DNA from: Alphaproteobacteria bacterium
GTDB lineage: Bacteria; Pseudomonadota; Alphaproteobacteria; Rhodobacterales; Rhodobacteraceae
DNA: 64,000 nucleotides
Reading direction: 5' to 3'
Assembly: GCA_030148665.1 (NCBI GenBank)
Contig: JASBSZ010000001.1
Span: 87,988-151,987, forward strand
Positions within the stretch are counted from its first letter, which is position 1; the number at the start of each line of letters is the position of its first letter. Below are positions 18,723 through 26,364 of the stretch, one piece after another. The translations under genes were made by a program, and so were the position numbers. Below the pieces are notes generated by a model. That model ran no database searches, was not told where the DNA came from, and saw only the letters and a program-made list of their open reading frames with translations.

Positions 18723-19193
18723 ATGATCAGACGCCTCGTGTTGATCGCCGCCCTGCTGTTTGCCTTTCCGCTGGCGGTTTCGCGCCCCGCGCTGGCGGTG
18801 CTGCCCAGCGAGATGCTGAAGGATCCCGTGCTCGAGGCACGTGCGCGCGAGATTTCCAAGGGGCTGCGGTGTCTTGTCTGCCGCAATGAAAACATCGACG
18901 ATTCGAATGCCAAGCTGGCCCACGACCTGCGGGTTCTGGTGCGCGACCGCCTCAAGGCGGGCGACACCGATCAGCAGGTGGTCGATTACATCGTTGCCCG
19001 CTATGGCGAATATGTCCTGCTGCGACCGCGTGTGACGGGGGCCAACCTGCTGCTGTGGGCCGCCGGGCCGATCATGCTGCTGCTGGCCGGCTGGATCGGC
19101 TGGCGATATGTGCGCAGCCAGCGCGGCGACGGGCAGGGCGACGGGCTGAGCGACGAGGAACAGGCCCGCCTCAGGGAACTGATGAGAGATTGA
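18723..19193 (+). CDS. ccmH: Cytochrome c maturation thioredoxin-like CcmH (CycL)
   Basis: The 156-residue protein has a signal sequence, the redox motif LRCLVCRNENIDDS (usual form LRCLVCQNESI), and a C-terminal membrane helix (about 105-125). CcmH reduces or holds the apocytochrome CXXCH cysteines for heme attachment. ATG 18723 is used; a GTG at 18714 overlaps the ccmF stop by four bases (GTGA) and would give MKTMIRR, so translational coupling is likely. The separate ccmI gene often found next is absent; an enoyl-CoA hydratase follows 219 bp later. Confidence 0.94.
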   Translation: MIRRLVLIAALLFAFPLAVSRPALAVLPSEMLKDPVLEARAREISKGLRCLVCRNENIDDSNAKLAHDLRVLVRDRLKAGDTDQQVVDYIVARYGEYVLLRPRVTGANLLLWAAGPIMLLLAGWIGWRYVRSQRGDGQGDGLSDEEQARLRELMRD

Positions 19194-19412
19194 CGCAATG
19201 TCACACCGGCAATGCGGTCGAAACGGCTGCATGGCTGCGCTAGGATATTGCGCATCGGATCGTATTCATTCATCGGCGCAACATGCGGGCACTACACGGG
19301 GCAGGCATATGCCCGGTTTGCCGGCGCTCCGGGCGGGGGATGAGTGCGATCGAGCGCAACATGGCCTGAGACAGGCTCCGAATACGCGATACAGGCGCCA
19401 AGGGGGGAAGAC

Positions 19413-20189
19413 ATGTCCTGGAATACCATTGCTTACGGTGTCGAGGCCGGGCTGGCCCGGCTGACACTGAACCGTCCCGAGCTGCTGAACGGCATGAATG
19501 CCGAGATGCGCCGCGAGATCTGCGATGCCGTCATCCGCGCGGGCAACGAGGCGCGGGTTCTGGTCATCACCGGCGAGGGCAGGGGGTTCTGCTCGGGGCA
19601 GGATCTGGGCGGCGAGACCGATGTGACCCGCTTTGACCTGAAGGAAATACTGAGGCGCGAATACGAGCCCATGCTCAGGGCGATCCATGACTGTCCGATC
19701 CCGACCATCGCCGCGGTGAATGGTCCGGCTGCCGGGGCGGGGGCGAATGTCGCGCTGGCCTGCGATGTGGTCATCGCGGCCGAGAGCGCCTTTTTCATGC
19801 AGGCCTTTTCGCTGATCGGTCTGATCCCGGATGCGGGCGGCACATATGTCTTGCCGCGCAATATCGGTTTTGCCCGCGCCATGGGGGCGGCGCTGTTTGC
19901 CGACCGCATCCCGGCGCGTCAGGCCGCCGAATGGGGCCTGATCTGGGAGGCGGTGCCGGACGAGGAATTTGCCTCCCATGTCGATGAAAGGGCGCGTCAG
20001 CTGGCCAATGGCCCGACGCGGGCCTATCGCCTGATCAAGCAGGCGATCCGGGCCAGTTTCGACAACGATCTGGATGCGCAACTGGCGCTCGAGGCCGAAT
20101 TGCAGGGCATGGCCGGGCAGACCCGCGACTTCGCCGAAGGGGTCAGGGCCTTCAACGAGAAACGCAAACCCCGCTTCGAGGGGCATTGA
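19413..20189 (+). CDS. Enoyl-CoA hydratase/isomerase, PaaG-like
   Basis: The 258-residue crotonase-fold protein has the oxyanion-hole strands GFCSGQDLGG and NGPAAGAGANVALACD. It also has IGLIPDAGGTYVLPR, a pattern typical of PaaG (ring-opening isomerase of phenylacetate degradation). The ATG at 19413 follows a strong AGGGGGGAAG ribosome-binding site. Other paa genes are not in the window, so a general enoyl-CoA hydratase role remains possible. Confidence 0.88.
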   Translation: MSWNTIAYGVEAGLARLTLNRPELLNGMNAEMRREICDAVIRAGNEARVLVITGEGRGFCSGQDLGGETDVTRFDLKEILRREYEPMLRAIHDCPIPTIAAVNGPAAGAGANVALACDVVIAAESAFFMQAFSLIGLIPDAGGTYVLPRNIGFARAMGAALFADRIPARQAAEWGLIWEAVPDEEFASHVDERARQLANGPTRAYRLIKQAIRASFDNDLDAQLALEAELQGMAGQTRDFAEGVRAFNEKRKPRFEGH

Positions 20190-20364
20190 GGCGCGCATCC
20201 CACGTGCCGCGGCCCTGCATCGCGGGTGATCGGGGGCTTGCAAGCGGGGGTGGTTTCGTTCAGCGTCGGGCCTTGCGGGAAATCGATTCAGCCCTCGGGC
20301 CTGTTGACCGGCCTGTTGCGGGCGGCAAGGTTTCATTCACGGGTTGCTTGCGGGAACACGGCCG

Positions 20365-21774
20365 ATGAACGACATGTCCACCAGCCAGCCGGCGCCGGGC
20401 CCCGGAAAGGCCGCGATGGGCTGGGCCGGCCATTTCCGGGCGACCATGACGCTGGGCCTGCCGATCATCGGCGCCAACCTGGCCCAGCTGGCGGTGGGCA
20501 TGACCGACACCGTCATGGTGGGCTGGTACGGCGTGACCGAGCTGGCCGCGGTGACGCTGGCAAGCTCGATCTTTTTCATCTTTTTCATCGTGGGCTCGGG
20601 TTTCGCCATGGCGGTGATGCCGATGGTGGCGACCGCCAGCGCCGAGGGCGACAGCCGACAGGTGCGCCGGGTCGTGCGCATGGGGCTGTGGATCACCCTT
20701 GCCTATGGCGCGATCCTCATGCCGATCCTGTGGAACTATCAGGCGCTGATGCTGCTGATCGGGCAGAAACCCGAGATCGCCCGTATCGGCCAGGACTACA
20801 TGCGCATCGCTCAGTGGGGCATGTTGCCCATGATGCTGGTGATGGTGCTGAAAAGCATGATGTCGGCGCTCGAGCGGCCGAACTGGGTACTGTGGGGCAC
20901 GATCATCGGCGCGCTGGCCAACGCGCTGTTCGACTGGGTACTGATCTTTGGCCATTGGGGGGCGCCGGCGCTGGGCGTGCAGGGCGCGGCGCTGGCCTCG
21001 GTGGGCACCAGCAGCATCGTTTTCGTCGTCCTCGGGCTGCATGTCACGCATCAGGGCGAGCTTGCCTCCTACACCATCTTTTCGCGCCTCTGGCGGCCCG
21101 ACTGGGGGGCCTTTGCCGAGGTGTTTCGCCTGGGCTGGCCGATCGGGCTGACCATGCTGGCCGAGGTGGGGCTGTTCTCGACCTCGGCCCTGATGATGGG
21201 CTGGCTGGGCACGCGCGAACTGGCGACCCACGGCATCGTCATCCAGATCGCGACCTTTTCCTTCATGATCTATCTGGGGCTGGCCAATGTCGGCACCATC
21301 CGGGTCGGGCGCGCCCTGGGGCGGCGCGACGCACAGGGGCTGTGGCGCGCGGCGATGATGGTGACGGCCCTGCAGCTGGGGCTTTCGGTGCTGTTCAGCC
21401 TGGTGTTCCTGCTGGCCCCCGAGCCATTGATCCGCCTGTTTCTGGACCCGGACAAGCCCGCAAGCGCCGAGATCGTCGCCTATGGTCGCGGATTGCTGGT
21501 CCTTGCGGCGCTGTTTCAGGTGTTCGACGGGCTGCAGGTGGTCTATCTGTGGCTTCTGCGCGGGCTCAAGGACACGCGGGTGCCGATGTTCGGGGCGGTG
21601 GTGGCCTATTGGGGGGTCGGGGTCAGCGCGTCGTGGTTTCTGGGCTTCAGGGCCGGATACGGGGGCTACGGCGTATGGGCCGGGCTGGTCATCGGACTGG
21701 CGGTGGCGGGCGCATTCATGGTGTGGCGCTTTCTCGCCATCCTGCGGCGCCGGTCGGGGCATTTCACGGGCTGA
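20365..21774 (+). CDS. MATE family multidrug/Na+ antiporter
   Basis: The 469-residue protein has about 12 hydrophobic segments, beginning LGLPIIGANLAQLAVGMTDT and containing the second-half mirror LGWPIGLTMLAEVGLFSTS, the two-fold pattern of the NorM branch of MATE transporters. It likely exports cationic drugs or metabolites in exchange for Na+ or H+. The ATG at 20365 is preceded by GGGAACA. The substrate cannot be predicted. It ends 74 bp before modA. Confidence 0.92.
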   Translation: MNDMSTSQPAPGPGKAAMGWAGHFRATMTLGLPIIGANLAQLAVGMTDTVMVGWYGVTELAAVTLASSIFFIFFIVGSGFAMAVMPMVATASAEGDSRQVRRVVRMGLWITLAYGAILMPILWNYQALMLLIGQKPEIARIGQDYMRIAQWGMLPMMLVMVLKSMMSALERPNWVLWGTIIGALANALFDWVLIFGHWGAPALGVQGAALASVGTSSIVFVVLGLHVTHQGELASYTIFSRLWRPDWGAFAEVFRLGWPIGLTMLAEVGLFSTSALMMGWLGTRELATHGIVIQIATFSFMIYLGLANVGTIRVGRALGRRDAQGLWRAAMMVTALQLGLSVLFSLVFLLAPEPLIRLFLDPDKPASAEIVAYGRGLLVLAALFQVFDGLQVVYLWLLRGLKDTRVPMFGAVVAYWGVGVSASWFLGFRAGYGGYGVWAGLVIGLAVAGAFMVWRFLAILRRRSGHFTG

Positions 21775-21848
21775 GCCCGCCCCCTGAGACGGGATGCCAC
21801 CCGCGGCCGGCCCTTGCGGCGTGGGTGGAATTTGCTACAGAGGTTGGC

Positions 21849-22646
21849 ATGAACGCATGTTTTCGATCGGCCCGCAGGGGGTGGCTGTTTGCGGCCCTGG
21901 CCCTGCTTGTGTCCCTTGCCCCTGTCGGCAGGCCCGCCCGTGCGGGGACCGTTCTGGTGGCGGTTGCCGCCAATTTTGCCGAGGCCGCCCAGCGTCTGGC
22001 GCCGGTTTTTCGCCGCGAGACCGGGGACGACATCGTGATCACGGTGGGCTCGACCGGCAAGCTCTATGCCCAGATCGTCAACGGCGCGCCCTATGACATC
22101 CTGCTGGCGGCCGACCAGCGCCGCCCGCGCCTGCTGGAAGAGGGCGGGCAGGCGGTCGCGGGAACGCGGTTCACCTATGCGACCGGGCAGCTCAGCCTCT
22201 GGAGCCCCGATCCCAGGGCCATTGCACCGGGGCAGGGGCCGGCGCTGCTGGCAAGAGGGGGATTTCGCCACCTGGCCATCGCCAACCCGGCGCTGGCGCC
22301 CTATGGGGCGGCGGCCAGGCAGACCCTGGAAAGGCTGGGCCTGTGGCGCGGGCTGCAGGGCCGGCTGGTGATGGGGCAGAATGTCGGGCAGGTGTTTTCC
22401 ATGGTCGCCACTGGCAATGCCGAACTGGGGATCATCGCGCGCTCATACGCGCTGTCGCCGCGCAACACCACCCCCGGCAGCCGGTGGGACATCCCTGCCG
22501 ACATGCACGCGCCGATCCGCCAGGATGCGGTGTTGCTGAAACCTGCGGCCGACAATGCCGCCGCGCGCGCCTTTCTGGCCTTTCTGGCCGGTGATCCGGC
22601 GGCGCGCGCGGTGATCAGGGGCCTCGGCTATGGGGTGGGCCGGTGA
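21849..22646 (+). CDS. modA: Molybdate ABC transporter, periplasmic binding protein
   Basis: The 265-residue protein has a cleavable signal peptide (about residues 1-32, ending PARAG) and ModA landmarks VAVAANFAEAA, VGSTGKLYAQI and GAPYDILLAAD, with a C-terminal IRQDAVLL. It captures molybdate or tungstate for ModBC. Its stop overlaps the modB GTG start by four bases (GTGA). I looked for a ModE-type palindrome in the 74 bp upstream and did not find one. Confidence 0.95.
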   Translation: MNACFRSARRGWLFAALALLVSLAPVGRPARAGTVLVAVAANFAEAAQRLAPVFRRETGDDIVITVGSTGKLYAQIVNGAPYDILLAADQRRPRLLEEGGQAVAGTRFTYATGQLSLWSPDPRAIAPGQGPALLARGGFRHLAIANPALAPYGAAARQTLERLGLWRGLQGRLVMGQNVGQVFSMVATGNAELGIIARSYALSPRNTTPGSRWDIPADMHAPIRQDAVLLKPAADNAAARAFLAFLAGDPAARAVIRGLGYGVGR

Positions 22647-23323
22647 TCGGCGCGCTCGATCTGGGTCCGCTGTGGCTGACCCTCAGGCTGGCGGCGATCA
22701 GCACCCTGATCCTGCTGATTCTGGGCACGCCGCTGGCATGGTGGCTGGCCCATACCGGAAGCCGGGCGAAATCGGTGATCGAGGCCGTCACCGCGCTGCC
22801 GCTGGTGCTGCCGCCCACGGTTCTGGGGTTTTATCTGCTGGTCTTTCTCAGCCCCGGATCGGCGATCGGCGGCATGTGGGTGCGCATGACCGGCGAAAAC
22901 CTGACCTTTTCCTTTTCCGGGCTGGTCGTGGCGACCGTCATCTACGCGTTGCCCTTTACCGTGCAGCCCCTTCAGGCCAGTTTCGAATCCATCGGCCGCG
23001 CCCCGCTCGAGGCCGCCGCCACCCTCAGGGCATCGGGCTGGGATGCGTTTTTCACCGTTGCCACGCCCATGGCCCTGCGTGGATACCTGACGGCGGTGGT
23101 GCTGAGCTTTGCCCACGCCATCGGAGAATTCGGTGTCGTGCTGATGGTGGGCGGCAACATTCCCGGCCGCACCAAGGTGATCTCGATCGCGATCTACGAA
23201 CATGTCGAAACCCTGGAATATGCCCAGGCGCACATGCTGTCGCTGATCCTGCTGGTATTTTCCTTTGTGGCGCTGGTTGCGGTCTATTCGATCAACCGCC
23301 GCTTTCCGCTGCGGGTGGGCTGA
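22643..23323 (+). CDS. modB: Molybdate ABC transporter permease
   Basis: The 226-residue inner-membrane permease has five to six hydrophobic helices and the EAA loop that contacts the ATPase (EAAATLRASGWDAF). It starts with GTG overlapping the modA stop and ends 3 bp before modC, so modABC forms one translationally coupled operon. Confidence 0.95.
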   Translation: MIGALDLGPLWLTLRLAAISTLILLILGTPLAWWLAHTGSRAKSVIEAVTALPLVLPPTVLGFYLLVFLSPGSAIGGMWVRMTGENLTFSFSGLVVATVIYALPFTVQPLQASFESIGRAPLEAAATLRASGWDAFFTVATPMALRGYLTAVVLSFAHAIGEFGVVLMVGGNIPGRTKVISIAIYEHVETLEYAQAHMLSLILLVFSFVALVAVYSINRRFPLRVG

Positions 23324-23326
23324 GCG

Positions 23327-24472
23327 ATGGGCGCGCTTTCGGTTGACATATCGCTGCCCCTGCCGGGATTCACGATGGCGTTTTCCCATGTGTTCCATCT
23401 GCGCGGCATCACGGCGCTTTTCGGTCCGTCGGGATGCGGCAAGTCAACCCTGTTGCGGGTGATCGCCGGGCTGGAACGACGCGCCGCCGGGCGCGTGGCC
23501 TATGGTGCCGAGGTCTGGCAGGAGGGGCGTCGCATGATGCCGACCCATCGGCGCGGCGTGGGTTTCGTGTTTCAGGACACGCGCCTTTTTCCCCATCTCG
23601 ATGTCGCCGGCAACCTGCGATACGCCCAGCGCCGGGCGCCGTCGGGGGCTGGGGGATTCAGCCGCGACGACGTGATCGACGCGCTGGATCTGGCACCGCT
23701 CCTGGGGCGGCGTCCGCATCTGCTGTCGGGGGGCGAGCGTCAGCGCGTGGCCATCGGCCGTACCTTGCTCAGCCGCCCGCGCCTGCTGCTGATGGACGAG
23801 CCGCTGGCGGCGCTCGACGCCCACCGCAAGGGCGACCTCATGCCTCATATCGCGCGCCTGCCGCAGATGTTCGGCCTGCCCGTGCTGTATGTCACGCACG
23901 CCATCGACGAGGTGACGCGCCTTGCCGACGATATCGTGGCGCTTGCGGACGGGCGCCTTCTGGCCGCGGGCGAGGTTGCCGCCACGCTCGAACGCCTCGA
24001 CCTTCCGCCGGTGTCGGGCAGGTTCGAGGCCGGCAGCGTGATCGAGGCCGATGTGCTGGGCTTTGAGCGCAAATACATGCTGACACGGCTGGATGTCGCC
24101 GGGCAGACGCTGGTCATGCCGGGTACCAGCGTGCCGCCGGGGGCGCGTCTGCGCCTGCGGGTGCGCGCGCGCGATGTCTCGCTGGCGCTGAGCCGGCCGC
24201 ACGACATCAGCATCCGCAACATCCTGTCGGGCAGGCTGATCGAGATCCGGGCCGAAGCCGATACGGCCTTTGCCGAGGCGCTGGTCGATATCGGCGGTGG
24301 CCAGCATCTGCGGGCGCGCCTGACCCGGGCCTCGGTCGCCGATCTGGGCCTGGCGCCCGGCGTGGCGGTGTTTGCGCTGATCAAGTCGGTTGCCTTTGAC
24401 CGGCGCGCCCTGCCGCGCCGCGAGGGCGATGATCTGCGTCCCGGGAGCCCCGGGCGCCACGGACGGGATTGA
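23327..24472 (+). CDS. modC: Molybdate ABC transporter ATPase
   Basis: The 381-residue protein has an ABC domain with Walker A GPSGCGKST, signature LSGGERQRVAIGR and Walker B LLLMDEPLAALD. The C-terminal MOP/TOBE domain (about residues 290-360) binds molybdate for feedback inhibition. It powers ModAB. Its last ~20 residues are Arg/Gly-rich and probably disordered. Confidence 0.95.
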   Translation: MGALSVDISLPLPGFTMAFSHVFHLRGITALFGPSGCGKSTLLRVIAGLERRAAGRVAYGAEVWQEGRRMMPTHRRGVGFVFQDTRLFPHLDVAGNLRYAQRRAPSGAGGFSRDDVIDALDLAPLLGRRPHLLSGGERQRVAIGRTLLSRPRLLLMDEPLAALDAHRKGDLMPHIARLPQMFGLPVLYVTHAIDEVTRLADDIVALADGRLLAAGEVAATLERLDLPPVSGRFEAGSVIEADVLGFERKYMLTRLDVAGQTLVMPGTSVPPGARLRLRVRARDVSLALSRPHDISIRNILSGRLIEIRAEADTAFAEALVDIGGGQHLRARLTRASVADLGLAPGVAVFALIKSVAFDRRALPRREGDDLRPGSPGRHGRD

Positions 24473-24595
24473 TCTTGGCCGTCGCAGCGGCCACAGTGCC
24501 GGGCAAGGGGCGGATCGGAAAGAACGCATCCGAAAGAGCGGGCACGGCATTGTCCCCTTTCGCAACGACCGCCACCAGAGAAAAGGAGAGGCGCA

Positions 24596-25033
24596 ATGGA
24601 ATATCTGTCGCTTGATCTGAAGATCGCGCTGGCCAGCGTGTTTGCCCAGGTATTGCTGAGTTTCTATGCCGCCCTAACCATGGGAATCGCGCGGGCGCGG
24701 GCGGTATCGGACGGGCGGGTATCGGCCGACGAGGTGGCCATCGACAGCAACGCCTACCCGGACGATGTGCGCAAGCTGGGCAACAACCTGGCGACCCAGT
24801 TCGAATTTCCGGTGCTGCTCTACAGCGCGGTTGCCTTTGCCGCGATATTCGACGCGGCTTCGATGCCCTTTGCGCTGGCCTGCGTGGGTTATGTGATCAC
24901 GCGCGTCCTGCACCGTTTCGTCCATGTCAATGCCAATGACGTGCGGGCGCGGTTTCAGGTTTACATGGCGGGGCTCGCGCTGTTGTTTCTGGCCTGGATA
25001 TTCCTTGCGATGGGATTGTGGGGACAGGTCTGA
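24596..25033 (+). CDS. MAPEG family membrane protein
   Basis: The 145-residue protein has four hydrophobic segments and the MAPEG pattern NNLATQFEFPVLLY and THVLHRFVHV-like ITRVLHRFVHVNAND. Family members include glutathione transferases and small uncharacterised bacterial proteins. A good AAAGGAGAGGCGC ribosome-binding site precedes the ATG. Function is not established for this branch. It may share a transcript with the rRNA methyltransferase 46 bp downstream. Confidence 0.88.
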   Translation: MEYLSLDLKIALASVFAQVLLSFYAALTMGIARARAVSDGRVSADEVAIDSNAYPDDVRKLGNNLATQFEFPVLLYSAVAFAAIFDAASMPFALACVGYVITRVLHRFVHVNANDVRARFQVYMAGLALLFLAWIFLAMGLWGQV

Positions 25034-25079
25034 GCGCGTTTCCCCGAACGCGCTGTCGTGATCACGAAATGGAGCGCAG

Positions 25080-26273
25080 ATGACCCCGCAAGCCAGGATT
25101 TCGGCCGCGATCGAGATACTCGACGACGTGATCGCGGGCGCGCCCGCCGAGCGCGCGCTGACAGGCTGGGCGCGTCGCCACCGTTTCGCGGGCTCGTCCG
25201 ACAGGGGCGCCATTCGCGACCTCGTTTTCGCCGTGCTGCGGCAGCGGCGCTCCTGCGCGGCCGTGGGTGGTGCGGGGGATCGAGAGGACAGGCGCGCAGA
25301 CGGCCGCGCCCTGATCCTGGGCCTGTTGCGTCTGCGGGGCGAGGACCCGGCGGGAATGTTTACCGGCAATGGCTATGCGCCGCCCCCCCTGCGGCCCGAC
25401 GAGCTGACGGGCACCGGCGTGCACGCGCTTGCCTCGCTTGCCCGGCCGGTGCGGCTGGATTACCCCGACTGGCTGGACGCGCCGCTGTCGCGCGCGCTGT
25501 GCCGCGATCTGGAACCCGTCATGGAACTGTTGCGCCACCGCGCGCCGGTCTTTCTGCGCGTCAACCGGCGCAAGACCGATCGCCCCCGGGCGCAGGCCGC
25601 GCTTGCCCGCGAGGGGATCGGGACGCGTCCTCATCCGCTGGCCGTGGATGCGCTGGAGGTCACGGAAAACGCCCGGAAAATCAGGAATTCCCAGGCTTAT
25701 CGCACCGGCCTTGTCGAGTTGCAGGATGCGGCCTCGCAGGCGGTGGTGGATTTTCTGGACCCGCCGCGCAAGGGGCGGATACTGGATTACTGCGCCGGCG
25801 GCGGGGGCAAGGCGCTGGCCATCGCCGCCCGCAGTGACGCGCAGATATTCGCCCATGACGCGGCGCCGCAAAGGATGCGTGAAATCGACGCGCGTGCCCG
25901 CCGTGCCGGTGTCGTGATCACAAGGCTGGAAAACCCGCCGGCGGCGGCACCGCACGATCTGGTCCTGTGCGATGTGCCCTGTTCGGGCAGTGGCGCCTGG
26001 CGTCGCGCGCCGGACGGGAAATGGGCCCTGACCCCGGCGCGGCTGTCCGAACTGACCCGTATCCAGCAGGATATCCTCGATCGCGCGGCCCGGCTGGTCG
26101 TGCCGGGCGGGTGCCTTGGCTATGTCACCTGTTCCCTGCTTGCCGAAGAAAACGAATCCGCGGTCCTGAAATTTTGTGACAGAAACAACGGCTATGACGT
26201 TGTCAGACAACGAAGAATCAGCCCCCTTGAGGGCGCAGACGGGTTCTTTGTGGCTCTACTGAAAAGAAAGTGA
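25080..26273 (+). CDS. RsmB/NOP family rRNA m5C methyltransferase
   Basis: The 397-residue protein has an N-terminal NusB-like helical region and a C-terminal AdoMet-dependent domain. The AdoMet loop is DYCAGGGGKALAIAA. The two catalytic cysteines are seen in DVPCSGSGAWRR (Cys301) and YVTCSLLAEENE (Cys351). It probably makes m5C967 of 16S rRNA like E. coli RsmB, but other RNA m5C targets are possible because Rhodobacterales carry more than one NOP protein. Confidence 0.92.
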   Translation: MTPQARISAAIEILDDVIAGAPAERALTGWARRHRFAGSSDRGAIRDLVFAVLRQRRSCAAVGGAGDREDRRADGRALILGLLRLRGEDPAGMFTGNGYAPPPLRPDELTGTGVHALASLARPVRLDYPDWLDAPLSRALCRDLEPVMELLRHRAPVFLRVNRRKTDRPRAQAALAREGIGTRPHPLAVDALEVTENARKIRNSQAYRTGLVELQDAASQAVVDFLDPPRKGRILDYCAGGGGKALAIAARSDAQIFAHDAAPQRMREIDARARRAGVVITRLENPPAAAPHDLVLCDVPCSGSGAWRRAPDGKWALTPARLSELTRIQQDILDRAARLVVPGGCLGYVTCSLLAEENESAVLKFCDRNNGYDVVRQRRISPLEGADGFFVALLKRK

Positions 26274-26364
26274 TTGAATATCGCGCAACCCAGGGTAACA
26301 ATTAACCTCATTGTAACGACCACTGGCGGAAAACCGGGGGGACTCAGTTGCAGGATGTGCGACC

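Noticed and set aside
21775..21848. ModE operator before modA
   Set aside because: No ModE-type CGnTATAT inverted repeat could be seen in the 74 bp.
20226..22646. One long plus-strand open frame covering the MATE gene out of frame and joining modA
   Set aside because: Only the last 265 codons (modA) are real; the earlier part is a frame-shifted reading of the MATE gene.
25062..26210. A 382-residue minus-strand open frame opposite the rRNA methyltransferase
   Set aside because: The plus strand has both catalytic cysteines of RsmB; the minus peptide has no family.
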